Notes: generated from the sequence alone by a model not told the origin. Shown: positions 1-14,900, counted from the first letter of the stretch. The stretch is DNA of 64,000 nt from Amphiura filiformis (GCF_039555335.1 NC_092637.1:38032526-38096525), one strand, 5' to 3'. Numbers and translations: made by a program.

Positions 1-837
1 AAGGTGAATTTTGCTATGAAAGAAGTAAGTGCGCGCGAAGCGTGCAAACTTTTGCAATTCTACCATATTTTGATCCAAAAAATGGTGTTTTGAGGCTAAA
101 AAAGAAACATACACAGGGCAATTTTGGAGGCCCTAGGCCCAGACCCATCTGACCAATGGTAAATCCTGCCCTGTCCCCATGGCTAATCTAAATTGGTGCT
201 GATAAAGGGCTCGGTACGGAAGGGTGATGGAATGCGAACATATTTTGTCGATCTCACAAAATCATTCGTTCTTTGTCCATATCACTTCAACGTGCCTGGC
301 CAACATCTTTGTAAGCCCACAATATACCGGCCCAGTAGAGCCTATATTGCGAACTTATTCTAGTTTTATCCCTTACTCATGTGATGTGAGAGACACATCT
401 CATACTGTAACCCCTCTTCTACCTCTCCCCACTCCCTCCCCCTCCCTCCCTCCCACGCTTTCGTCAGGATTAGCTTTGACTTCTTCAGAAAAATTAGAAT
501 TCTAATAGGCTGCGCCTCTTGCCTACATAGTATCATTGTGGGCTGTCCCTTGACAAATGATATTAGCGGATCGCCTTTTATTTACTTACGAAAAGGCTGC
601 TCTCAAAAGAGCCATGGTAGTTCAAAATGTTATACTTGTCCGACGTCGAATCCGTTAAATAGTATAAAAAAACCTAATTACAGCTCCGAACAGAGCTAAT
701 CATTTGAATGGAAAATCGGAGCGAAATAGCGACCATGAGAAAACGTCGGCCTATTAAAGCGAGTACATTATCAATACATTTTTTTCGAATATAAAAGGAG
801 TTAATTTATTTAAAATACTAATTTAGTACATTCTTAC

Positions 838-867
838 CGCATGTGATGCCGTCTTTTTTACAATTTC
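838..867 (-). CDS. Gene A exon 7: 30-nt mini-exon
   Basis: Encodes roughly NCKKDGITCG between a CAG acceptor and a GTAAGAA donor. Identical length and phase in genes B (36468-36497) and C (54426-54455), which is strong evidence for so short an exon. It adds two Cys between the hinge and the EGF-like module. Confidence 0.85.
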
Positions 868-3800
868 CTGAAATGTTCACAAAGTATAAAAAAATAAAGA
901 AAAAACATTGGTGCTATCAATGTTAGGAAAAAAGTTTTCCCTCGGAAGAATTACGATTGTAATGTAATACAATTAACTAAAAGACCCTACGAAATTAAAA
1001 GGGCACAATATCTGATAATGATAACTAAACTTATTATTTTGTAACAAAATACCGATTCAAGCAATACTGTAGCATTTTATAAGAAGGAAGCCCTTGATTT
1101 TATTTTAAAATTCATTTTTCTACTCCAATGTAATGTGTTTTAATGAACTAATAACTTGCAAGAACTATAGACTTTAGGTACTGTATTTGTGAAAAAAAAC
1201 TATGATTTTTAATAAAATCTCGGATCAGATATTTGTTCATATACGATTGAAATAATTATTAGCAGACTTTGCGTATGGCTGAAATGTCTCGTAGGACGCA
1301 ATGTGCAAGAATCTACGAGGTGATCATAACACATTGAGCTGATCGACCTCATTAATGATCGACGGACTGATATATAAGCTTTGTTTTAAAAAAAACACTT
1401 GAAATCATCATGTAATAAATCCTCAGTCTGACAATGGTTGTCAGCGAGCTTATACCATATGTAGGCTATACGTTAGGAATAAAACAAGTTCTGGAATTAG
1501 CTCCGATTTATATAAATATCTTTTACTGCGACGACAAAACGTCATATATATAAAGCCAAATGATATCGACAGTGACGGATTCATGACCACTTGTTTTTAT
1601 TGAAATATACTTACTGCATTTGTTTTCAAAACACCAGGCACTCTCTCCAGGTTCACACCCTTCACAGCTTGGTCCCTTCGTGTATGGTCTTCGCCCGTTA
1701 TTGCCCCTAAATGTTGGAACCAATTTGACGTCATTCACTTTCAATGAAACCTAAATTACATTATAATTTGTGAAATTTAAGTTCCCCTTATTATTTATTT
1801 ACTTCTCCGTGGTAGTACACATCATACTCACACATCCCTCCGTACGCACAAACGCATCCACCCCCCCCTTTTTTTTTCAATGTTTATAAATTTTTATTCA
1901 TTTCAGCAAACAAATTAACAAGAAAATCAACAACAAATCACAAAAAGGCAGCAAAAATTAAAAATGCAAAGTTATGCAGTCACACTACCCAAACATTCTA
2001 AGTTACAATAACATGATAAAAATAACAAATCAGTCCCAAAATATATTATACAGTTACACATTACATCCTAAACAATACAAGATAAAACAGAAAATTAGAT
2101 GTCAAATGTCTATTAACGAAAGTGACAAGAGAGTTTGTTCTTCTTTCTAGCAATGAAATACTCTGTTTCTCTATTTATTTTAATAAAAGCCTTAAGACCA
2201 ATACTGGTGGGAGGTTTGTTTTGAAATTTACACAAATAATTCCCTTTTTTTTATTTGTAAATAATTTGTAATATCCTAATATATTTCTTATTTGCATAAT
2301 TGTTCCTTAACGATTATAATAACCCATCCAACTCACTAGCTCACTGACCCGTAACCAGAACAATTGAATTGTCGTTAGAACCTTGAAATGTATTACCGTT
2401 TAATCATAATTGATAATGATGAATCCACTCATGATAACCAAAATGAAAATATTTTACCGATTTTGGTCTAATTTTTTTTTTTTGTCATTGTCCCATTTAA
2501 AGCTTACACCAGACACACCCCACCCCTACCTACGCGCCTCACCCCACCCCAACCACAAACACCTCCAACCCCCACCCACCCACACACCCCGACCCCCACA
2601 TCCCACCTCAATCATTTACATCGACATCTACACCGACATCTATACAGTCTTATACTAGTATTAATTCGAGGTCTCTTAATGATCTCATCTCATAAATTGT
2701 AAATTATCCTTCCGGGAAATCTCCTTGTGAGAATTTCAACAATTATGTTGGTCATATCACACTTATACATACTTTCTTCCTTGTGGTAGTGAATATGAGT
2801 TTTGCACATATCCATAAACTCGCCCTCTGGGTGATATTGGGTTTCTACTAAAAGGGTCATTTCAGCAAGTTTCATGTCTTCCCCACATGTCAGGAATTTG
2901 CGACACCGGGGTAACAGGGGTGGCATCACCCACCTAAAATCAGTCCGTCCGATCCTACTTGAAAGGCCCGTCCTCCCGTAGAACAACTTTTTTTCTTCGG
3001 GAATTATCAGTACGACGCATTCTTCACACAACGCAATCACACAATTTAAATCGAAGTGTAACGGAAGCATAGCGGAATAATCTGGCTCTAATCTCTTTGA
3101 TCCATACACAGTGCACAAAATAATTAAGGTACCAGTTATGTTCACCCCTTTATGTATAGGATAATGGCCAAGGATTAGAACGTGAGTGGCTAAGAATGGC
3201 CGTGGGCCGGAGGCCCTAGGCCATTCTTAGCCACTCACGTTCTAATCCGAGGCCATTAACCGACTTAATACACACTTATGACGTCGCGCTATTGTTTTAC
3301 CGCTCCATTATTTTCCACGAATGGAGTGTTATTGAAATTTGATGCTCTTTACAAATTGATCAATTGCTCACACTGAATACACTATCAAATACACTAATAG
3401 AATGATCGTACTAGGTGCGGGTGAAAAATACACGGACTCAGCTTTATGTAAAATTTCTATAGAATTACCCATCATATCACGATCCAGGTGTTTAGTTTAA
3501 ATCATCCGTAACCACGTTCTTGAATTATAAAGATCTAAAATGTTTGTTACCCAAATTGAATAAACGTAGATTCGTAAAATCATTAAAGTGATTAGAAGTA
3601 CAATCAATAGTTCTTTATGCCCACTTCTAATGTGTTAACTATTGACATGATTGAAGTAGTTGCGTTTAGGTCTGTATTTTGCATAATAAAGAAAATTGGC
3701 AAACTGGTCATAGGTTAATATGAAATAGTTAAATGCAGATCATTGCAGTTTTGTACCTCAAGAAAGGTAGACCTGCCGCTATCATGAGCAATGATATTCT

Positions 3801-5934
3801 TCTCTATGAATCGAGTGTTCGATTTTGGACAACCTTGCAATTATGGACACTATTTATTTATCTTGGATACTAGTAATTATAATTTGTGATGGAATCATTC
3901 CGAGGATATATATCGTTGATTCGCAGCAAGGACCTAAATCAGGTATGATTCTACTTTAAGCCGAAGTAAGGTACGAAAATTTTAAATGTGTAAACTTTGT
4001 TTTATTTGGTTGGCCTTATTGCAACCCATTTTACCTAGGCCTATTATGTCCCTGAACTTCGGCGGCAAAAAAACAACAACAAACTTCGCCGCTTCCTACG
4101 CGAAATAAAAGCTCAACTTCCAGTCCCCTCCCGAAATCAACTGGAGCGTCCCTAACATTATAATATTTAATTATCGGATAGGCCTACTGATCGATGTAAG
4201 TAAATATTCAAACATGCCAAAATACTATCAGATGAAACATCAGATGTACTAAAGTGAAATAAAATTATACCGAAAATAGACCTACTGTGGCTTTTATCAT
4301 TATTAAACATGCCCAAAGCAAACGATTTAAAATAAACAGATACATAGGCCTAAATACATGATACATAATGTGTATTATGTAGCAATGTTGCCCAAAATGT
4401 AACAAATTAAACGTTGGTCCCAAGCCACTGAAAACGTATAAAAATATAAAGAACAAAAAAAATGATATAAAAAACACTAAGCGTAGAAAGAAAGGTCCAA
4501 ATAATTTAAAGTTACGGGCTTACTAAGTTAAGCCTAAATAAGCATTTTCCACCAAAGTGAGGGTAAAACACATCTTGCATAATAAGTAGGCCTATATACA
4601 ACTTTTAACCTGCCCGTTTTGATCTTGCCTTACTTTTCACAGATTGCATTGTAAATTTATGTTTAAGGGCTCGGATAGCGACGTTTTCACGTGTAGGCCT
4701 ATATAATATATTTGAGGGACCTGAGAGCAAATCAGACACATCGAATTGGATTTTGAACACGAGGAATGTCCTTCTGATATCAAATAATTCTGATTTTTAT
4801 TAAATTCGCGATATATACATTACACATTTTATGGCAAATTATTAAAATTGTAAATTGTAAAAAAAGTAAATTGTATAAATCTAACGATATGCACCTAAAG
4901 ATTATGAAGTTGGGATGAACAGCTGTCCATCATATGAAAATTTTGACCTTCATTATTACAGATTTTTTCCTCAAAACACTAAAAATGTAGGTCTTTTTGG
5001 AAAAAATGTTTATGTTCAATATGAAAGGTCAAAATTTTCAATTCGGCTTTTCATCCCAGCTAGGCCTACATAGGCCTACAGTTTCATTACATATCATTTA
5101 TTAGATTTATAAAGTTTACTTCGAGGACTGTTAAATTAAAAAATATGACATTTTAATAATTTGCCATAAAATTTGTATTAGGCCTATATCACGAATTTCA
5201 CAAAATCAAAATTATTATTTTTTTTTATATCAGAAGGACAATCCTCGTATTCAGCATGTAATTCGATATGTCTGATGTGCTCTCATGTCCCATAACAATA
5301 ATGTGCAAATGTTGCTATCCGCTTCCTTAATTTATTGTATTAATGAAAATCATAGTTTTGTTGTTTTTCGTATCATTGTTTTGCATGAATGAAGTGATGA
5401 TAATACTGCACTTTACGCAAATACATGCTTTTCGAAAGTGCAATTGTTATTAACACTACATTCGTAAATGCCAGTACTTTTTCCCTGAAAAGTATTTGCT
5501 TTTCAGAAAAAAGAGAAAGGCATTTACGAATGGCGTGTTATTGTAATCATCGCTCCATTCGTGGAAAATAATGGAGCGGTAAAACAATAGCGCGACGTCA
5601 TAGGTGTGTATTAAATTCTAATAAACACAAATATGTGATGCGATCAAGCTAAATCAGTCGGAACTCGGAAATATTGATTTTGAGATATAGCCAAACAAAG
5701 GAAATTTTTCCTTTTGTTTCCTTTTGTTTTGGAAACTCTTTAATTGCTCATATCTTTGGAACTGGTTGTTCAATTTCAATGGGGTCTTCTGAAAAATCCA
5801 GCTTTATAAATGCTTTTTACTATCCTATAGGAAACTGAACATTTATTATTGCCGAGTTCCGACTGATTTTGCTTGATCGCATCACATATGTCAAATTTAA
5901 AGCAAGTACAATACATATACTCGTTAGCTCTGAT

Positions 5935-5996
<62 letters not shown>

Positions 5997-8900
5997 TAAT
6001 AATAATAGTAATAATAATTATAATTATTATTATTATTATTTTTTTATATAGCCCATTGCATACAACATCTCAATGCCCTTTAAAATATATTCTATTACCC
6101 CCGCGACCCATTATTCAAAATCGCGCACTGTGATTTGTTGAAACGCGTCACGTGACAGACCATTAATTAGCGATAAAGTGTCAAGGGCAACGAACTTCAT
6201 GTTCTTCTATCATCACAGCGCACAGCAGAGCGCACAGCACACCTGCTTATGTAGGGGAGAATGGAATGTCAGGGGTGTGTTATTGTATGGGCATACCTGC
6301 TTATAGGGGAGAATGGAATGTTAGGTTGTGTTATTGGAATGTCCACACGCTTTGGCTACGCGTATGCGCTCCACCTTGAGGTAAACAACTTGAAATATTT
6401 GGGCAAAAAATTTGATATTTTCTCTTTAAATCGCACTATTTTGTGGTAATAGAATAGAAATAAAGGGTGCAGCATTATCCTTTACACGCAAATAATGTGT
6501 CCTCGGCAGTAAAAACGTTTAAATAATGGGTTCGGCTGCGCCTCACCCATTATTTACGTTTTACTGCCTCGACACATTATTTTCATGTAAAGGATCATGC
6601 ATTACCCTTTATTTCTTAATTAAAAACACCAAAACTACAAAGATTAATTGCACAAATAAATTACAACAATATCAAATAATATACAACCGATACCCAGATA
6701 AAACTCAGAAGCAGCTGAGATGAGAATAGGTTAAAAGGTAAAGTACAAATTTAAAAGTTTAAGGAAAGGTGAGTTTTTTAAATACCGTAAAACCTTGTCT
6801 ACAAGCATATGCCTCTAAACGAGGTTTTTCGACGAAAGAGACGAGAGGCAGACACTCTCCACAAAAACATTATTTGGAGTTTGAACAACTATATTACTAA
6901 TATAGGCGGTTGTACAAACACGTATTATTGTAAGAGCAATCGATTGTAATATGTTTGTGAAGGGTATTTGCCTTTCGTGTCTTTCGTCTTCCGGGATATG
7001 CTTGTAGACGAAATTCTACGGTACTCTTAAAATGATTGATGGAATCTGCAGATCTAATTTGTATAGGCAAGTAATTCCACAAGACTGGAACTGCATTACA
7101 AAAAGCACTCTCGCCATAAAACTTTGTGTTGCGCTTTGGGACACTCAACAAATTCGGTGTAGCAGAACGTAGTGAACGGGGTGGATTGATATATATTAAC
7201 CAATTCTTTTAAATACAACGGACTAGATCATGCGAGGCCTTTAAAGTAACCAGAAGCACCTTCTACACGATACGCTGCTCAGTTGGAAGCCAGTAGAGAT
7301 CGTATAAAACTGGCTTCATGTGGTCACGATATTTTACACGAAAGACCAGGCGCGCAGCAGAATTCTGAATGCGCTGCAATTTGGCGATCTCATGTTTTGG
7401 AAGGCCAAAGAGAAGAATGTTGCAGCAGTCTAATCACGAAGTGACAAACGTGTGTACTATCAAGATACTTGCAGATCCTACCAATCTTGTAGATAGCAAA
7501 AGAGGCCTATCTTGTTAAAGCTTTCACATGATCTTTCATTTTAAGTGCACTATCAATCACAACACCAATATATCGAGCTGAGGTCGATGGATCTATAGCT
7601 ACATTACCAATGGTAAGTAGTGATAGTGGCAGGATCTTAACAAATTGAGATGACAGATGAATAACCTAAGTTTTGAATCATTCAGCATTAGCTTATTGGT
7701 AACTGCCCTTGCATATCTGAAACACACCGTTCAATTATATCAATACTCTCACTACGCTTGGATGGATCGAGAACTATATACAACTGTGTGTCATCAGCAT
7801 AAATCATGTAACTCAACCCATAGGATGAAATGATGTCACCTAGTGGGGCAGTATACATGGTAAATATGAGTGGACCCAGTACGGAGCCCTGAGGTACACC
7901 CTCATGAAGTAAGAATTCATCAGAGGTGACATCGTAAACATCTATGCACTGAGTACGGCCCTTGAGATAGGATGACATAATTTAAACGCAGTGCCTTTAA
8001 TACCATAGCGCTAACGCAGTCGCTGCAGCATGATGTCATGATCAATCAAATCTAACGCAGCCGAAAAATCAAGTAAAGTGAGAGCGGCTTCCTGGCGCTG
8101 ATCAACTACATTTATGACCTCATTTGTTGAAATTGTTTGAGGAAAAGAAATGGTGATCTGACACCTGCAAAAGAAACGAAATCAAAAGTAGCACGTTTGT
8201 GTTCTAATCATTTCAACGCATGAGGTCTTAAATTTGAGCTAAAAGATGCTCTTATTGGCTGCTGGTTTCAATTATGAAATATTTGTCTTTGTTTGTTTAT
8301 GATATACAGGGGTGAAATAGCTGGTACCTTCATTCTTTAAGTGTACAACGCATTGTACATACTTACCCTGGTGAATAATTACAAATCACGATCCACCAAT
8401 TGCTGTGCGTCTTACCCGTATAACTGTCTACAACTTTGGGGCAAAACGCTGCACCACATCCAACCTTGTTTGTCGTCGACCACACAATCTTTATAAAGGA
8501 ATCCGAATACTTTTTATTAAGATTGTAATAGCTCAACATGGTCAATGTATTTCTTATTTGCATAATAATTGTTTGTTATCGAGTATATAACCAGGCGGCT
8601 GACACTGGAAAATTTGCATGGAAAAATGACCCGTCTCCTCCGCAGCCAATTTGGTTCCGCTCCATCGAAATCAAGCTGGTCACGGAGGAGACTACCCTCC
8701 TTTGTGTTTGTTCATTTGTGTATGGAGAGCCCTTTTGGAGTCCGGAATGACTTAGGCTACGCTCTCAGCTAGAGTCCGACGCTGCATTGCACTAGAAATA
8801 CCTTTTCTGTGAAATCGCTATAGAGCCAACCGGGAGCACGTATTCGTTTTGAAAATATAGCATTAAAATTAGTATCACCCTTGTGGCCCCCGTGCAGTGG

Positions 8901-11900
8901 AAAACCTTAATTCTTTCATTAAAAGGAAATGAAAATTAAAAAAACACGGATCTACTTGTGCACCAATAAAATTGGCACAGCAATTTGTCTCAAATATGAA
9001 TGAATTTTAAGAAACATACGGGATATGATGAACATTGACCTGATGCCATGATAGTAGGATATATTAGTCGTTTTCATATAGGCCTACAATGTATATACCG
9101 TATTGTCACAATACCAATATTTGTCATTATATATAATGAGTAATATTTAGCAACGTAAATGTGCAGTTCATATGCACAAACGAATACAGATCTTTATGAT
9201 ATTCAGGTTTTTGTACATCACATATAACATGTCACATAGGAGGTCATACGTGTTGACCTTCATCTATTGTATTTGTTCATCTGTGTATGGAGAGGATTAG
9301 CGCCATTAAACGCCATTAAAACTCCATCAGTATTAGGGCGTAGTTCAGTGAACTCACCGGATTGCTATTTCAAGTACTTTGATAATACAGATAATATGTA
9401 TTAATGGGTCGAGGCGATTGCATTGAAAAACCTAATAAATTATTCATAACAGTTACGTAATCAATCGATAGTGCGGACACTTTTCATTTGCAAACCACCA
9501 AAATTCGTGATCTTTTAGCGTTGGAAAAGAAACCACGTGAATAGAGTGCCCTCTCAAGAATATATACTCTCTGATATAACCATCCAGCTTACTAGCTCAC
9601 CTGACTCGTAACCAAAACAAAATAGGTTTTTGAAATGGATCAAGTTATATAGCCTCATAGCATAGCTCATTATGTAACATTTTTGTTGTAATAGTACCAA
9701 AATTCATACGCACGGCTTCGGTTTTTAGTAAATATTCGCCCTAGCATATTGTAACTATCAGCTTCGAGGGCGCACTGCCATTTTAAGGTGTTTACGGTTC
9801 AGTGCGTTAAAACACGAAAAGTCTCAGATCAACCTATGTTGAGTTTTTGATCATTTGGCATCTAAATCATATAGTTTCACCTAATATTATTGGCATTTTA
9901 CTATGAGAGTTCTGAATATGAGAAAATTCCACCCGAAATTAGCCATTTTCCCATTGAAACCCGTGTAATACATAATTAGTGGTATTTAACCTATAGAAAC
10001 ACTGAATTCTATGGATCTGATATTCGTCATGGAGACTTTTCTAGCTATTGTTTGCTTACATTTCTCAATATTTAACTGTATTTGCCCTGGCAAAAAGTGT
10101 ACATCTTCTTCGACTACTAAGGTATGTTTTTAGAACCCGATGAGGTAGTAACGGGTTGGGTGGGGGTGGCGGGGGGGGGGGGGGGGGTGTGGCATTAGTA
10201 TTGAGTTTACGGCTGGTTTCTATGATTTCAGGGCTTCTAAATTCAACACCCTTCGCTTGCTTGCGTATACAAATTGAAAGCTTAATGATGATGAAAAATC
10301 AATGTTGATGATCTTATAGAGATGCCACATTGTTAATTAGACTCACATTCACATTTTATTGGTGATTTCCTTGCCCTAAATATCGTACATATTCGTGTAA
10401 ATACAGTATATGCCTAGGCTAGGCATTTTGCTTAAGCTTTAAGGTGCACGCAAGGGCTATAGTCACGTGTAAAATAAAATCTAGTCTTTGTGCATGATGC
10501 AGTCATGTCTACAGTAGAATTCACCACGACCGTTGCAGGACTTAAACCCCATTAAAAGCTATTAAACCAAGATAACACTCATTGAAAACAGCTCAACTGA
10601 TTAAATCAGATCTTCTCTGGTTGTGCACATGTGTCTGTTTTATATGTGCGGTATCGCAATGAGCTGGTATTATAGCTTCAGTTGGGTAACCGATTATAAA
10701 GGAAACGCAAGGAAACAATGGTATGTGGACCTTTGTTCACGAAATGAGACAATGGTCTGCTTTTTGTTAACCAGCATTCTTGAAAATGAGCAACATAATG
10801 ATTGTTGACTTAACACGGTTTGGAAATAATTTCTTCATATTTTTGGTCTTATCTGTCGTTTACATATCCTTCCTAAAACACAAAAGTGCGACTATTTCCA
10901 TACACCTAAATTAGCTAAAAATTTAGGACATGTTACAAAACTATATTTTCTAGAATTTCATAGAATACTTTAAATGTAGCTTGTACCGTTTTTTGTGGCA
11001 TCCTTCAGAACTGAGCGGTCCGTTACCAATATTTTCGGTCAAATCTCCATTCATTTAACACGGGGAGTTGGCTAGCTATGAGCTAGCTATGCCTTGCCCT
11101 CACTCATATTTTACGAAAGTGCGACTATTTCTGAACATTTTTTTCTAATTTAGCGTATCACTGAGAGTGTCTTTAATCTTAAGCTGGAAGGGTAAAACCC
11201 TTATACTTTTCAAATTAAAATACCGTTTTATAGTACCAGAACTATATAGTATCATTGACTTACTTGAGTGTAGTGACCACATATCGCCGAGCAACTATTT
11301 GCGTCATGATTATACCAATTGTATTCAAAGTGCCAACCATTAGTTGCACGAACGCCACCCGGAGGTGAGCCCAAGCTTCCACTATGGCCCCACATATTTT
11401 GGCCGCCTCGATTGTGTCCAGCTGTACAAGCTGCCGCCCATTGTTCAGCCTCATTAGCCTCGTTGTCATCCCAATACTAGATAATTTGAAACGAAGACAA
11501 ATGAAAATAGATTCATACAATAACGGTGAATTCATTCGGGCAGGTAGTGAAGTCATATGGTACACTATTATCTTAAAGCTAGGGTGCAATTTTTATATTC
11601 CTTTGCCCACAGACTGTGGGCCACAGTCACTCGATTAAATAGGGTACATCCACTTCAGGGTAAGAGATCACACCATTAAATCGGGTCCAACCCTATCTGA
11701 GTGGAGAAATAAGAACCAGTGTTTCCATTCGCTGTCAATACCGGGTACATTAAATTGGAAAGAAAAGTTTGAAATGAAGGCTGATATGCCAATTTTTTGG
11801 TAATAGTTGTGCTCTGGGGATGTTTTTCTCATCATCTGAACATAAAAAGATGAAAATACTACAATTCTGAAATTTCATGAAGGTTTTTTTGGTTCCATGG

Positions 11901-14900
11901 ACCAACTGATGTCACAACATAAAGTCGCTGAGCTGTAGAGTTTGGTATGGTTTACATCATATCCGATGCACCACTGCGAAAAATCGAGCCGCTCAACTAC
12001 CAAAACAATGCTGGTTCTAGGGTACAATACCGTAAAACCCCGTCTACAAGCATATATAGTGTTTTTTATGAAAGCTAAATTAATTCGAAGCAAGCGTAAA
12101 TATACCAATGCAATAGATTGGTCTTAAAATAATACTTGTTTGTATATGCTTGGATCCGTAATTTATTTGCTCAAACTCCATAATGGCGCCTGGATTAATG
12201 TAGCTTTCATTAGAAGCACTCTATATGCTTGTAGACGGGGTTTTACGGTATATCATAAACTTTTGGAAAATGACGCTATAACCATGAGAAAATGACGATT
12301 TCTTGGGTACCTTTTGACACACAAAAGAATAGGAACTTGATTTAGTGGTGTGATCCCGTAACGCCCGTGGCACCATACAACTTTCAATAAAGTAATATGG
12401 CAGAATCGGGGCCTTTTAAGGCCCTTAAAAGGCAAGTGGGATGGCAGGAATCAACGAGTGTGATTGTGGTTATGCTAAATCAAAATAGGAATTGAGACAA
12501 CGTACATGCATAAAAATAATTACAACTTTTATGGCAACAATTTCAACATTTCCACTATCATGACTATGTCTCTTGCTCAAACTGGCTGTTCGGTATAGGT
12601 ATACATGTAGTAGACTCGGCTCAAAACACACAGACTGAACCAAGTGAAAAACGACATGGTATATTAAATTTGGTGCACAGTAATATCTCCCAATCACACC
12701 GAATAAAATTCCTTGTACAGCCGACGCATCACTTATTTTACGCCAAGATGTATTTAGTTGTAAAAAAAAATCCGAATGTATAATAATTTTGGTGACACAG
12801 TCTGCATAAGGCCCTATTCATAATAGTATGTGCATTGTTCGCTTACAGCATCAGCGATGTTAGTTAGAGAGTTGAACGATTCGAGGTAAACAAGTGAATA
12901 AACAAACAAGACAAGTTGAACTAAACAAAGTAAAGTAAATATTTACCATGTACTTCATATCTTGTGCTGGTGGTGAAACCTGGCCCTTAACTCATTATGT
13001 CTGTTTAATATAGCATCCTTCTCAGCCTGGGTGAAATGCACTATCGTACCAGTTGCCTGTCTTTTCACGTCTTCGCCGTCACCTATCATTCACACACATT
13101 CAAAATAAACACAACACATTAAGAAAGTCCTCACTTATTTAACCCGCAACTCTAAACCTGTGCATGTTATTACAATTTGATTGATATGGTGAGAAGAGAG
13201 AGAGGAGAGAGAGGAGAGAGGGGAGAGATAGAGGAGGGGGAGATGGAAAGAGGAGGGAGGGATGGGCGAAGTAGTGATAGAGGAGGAGAGCGATAACGAG
13301 GGAGCGAGATATTAGAATGTTTTTTGTTAGTTGAGTTGCCCCTTACTTTAGTATGCGTATATTGTTTTTTTTTATTACGGTGTATCATTTACTCTAGTAA
13401 ACATACCTAATACATCAGGTACTACATTTTTGACACCCCATTTCTGTTCAAACTCCTGAAAATGAAAAATAAAGTGAGAAAAACAAAGATAGAGAGTGTC
13501 TCAGAAGTCATTTATTTATTTTATTTGTCATAACTCAGGGGAAAGAAGAACGCGTCGCACATTACTGCAATTTAACATGAAATTACAATGGAACCATAAT
13601 ATGCATTGGCAGATAAACCAGAGAAAAAAAAACCGGTCATACCTGCCTGAGTACGGGTACTTGAACACCAAACATTCCGCTTGCCGTTGTAAAATTGAAT
13701 TATAATTTATTTAATACTAAATGTATTTAAAATCTGGTAAATCTGATGTTTGATTACATATTGGGTGTCAAATCGACCCTATTATATTTGTTTATCTGCA
13801 CAAACAAAATATTTCAAGTTTCCAGTTATTTGAAAAAATTTGATCATTTGCCAAAACACAACATTTTCCAAATTTGGTCCATCAAAATACCTCTTTCAAC
13901 TTATTACGGCATACTTGCAGTTGGACGCAACACGTACGATAAGTTTGCGTGATGCGAGCAACACCTGGTACACCATATTATTGACCGTCCTCGCAGTAAC
14001 TAAAAAGATGTTGAACATGAAGTATAAAGGTTGCAACAAAAACAATTATACAATATAGACAATAGTATTAAGCAAACATGTCACTTATTGATTGTATTGA
14101 ATTTTAATTGGTCGTCAGTAAGCTATTGTAATTTTGTAAGCTACATCATAAGCTTTATTTCAATAAAAATCGGTGGTCTACAAGAGAAGATATGCATTAG
14201 GAAATGAATTTGGAGAAAACCTTCTGTTAATAAAATACTATGCTGAGCCACCAGCCTAGGTGGCTCACGCTCCAGTAATTTCAGATGATTGAGCCCAGTA
14301 ATACATCAAAGAATGTCTTCCAATTCATGAAAACAAATAGATAATCAGCTTATCGGATTAAAAGCTTAGAGGGAAGGTCTTACTGCTCAGCGAGTGTTTG
14401 TAATTATCAGAAGGTTTTCTCCAAATTCATTCTCCCTAATGGGTCAATTGTATAAAGTAGTTTTAGAACAGAACAAAGGGATTCAGTCATCTGATCAATA
14501 ACACAACTCATTTTACCGAAATCTCTACGACGCAAGATGCCAAATAAACCACTTTTACGTCAAACCAATTCAAAGACAATGCAGTTTAAGTTGGATTGCG
14601 TTTTATTGGGACACCCTCCCAGCCAACACAACGCAAATGGTTGTCAGAAAACGTTTAAATGTCGGGTTATATAAAGGGTACATTAATGGTATAAAACGTT
14701 TTCATGACATTAATTAACATTTGTTGGTAATTTACTGCACAGCAAACACAAATGTTTTACAGAAAACATTTAAATGTCGGGTAATATAAAGGGTATAAAA
14801 ACGTTTTAATAACATTCCAAAAACATTTTTGAAAACTTGGTACAAATCATTCTAAACAAAATGTTATTTTGGAGTTGAAAAATATTTTACAAAAACATTT

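Noticed and set aside
2690..3145. 151-codon open frame on the minus strand in intron 5 of gene A
   Set aside because: The aligned segments in gene C (55318-55783) and gene B (about 34080-34460) have indels and stops that do not keep this frame, so conservation is of intron DNA, not of a protein.
5929..6050. Poly-Ile/Asn frame
   Set aside because: Translation of the (AAT)n microsatellite.
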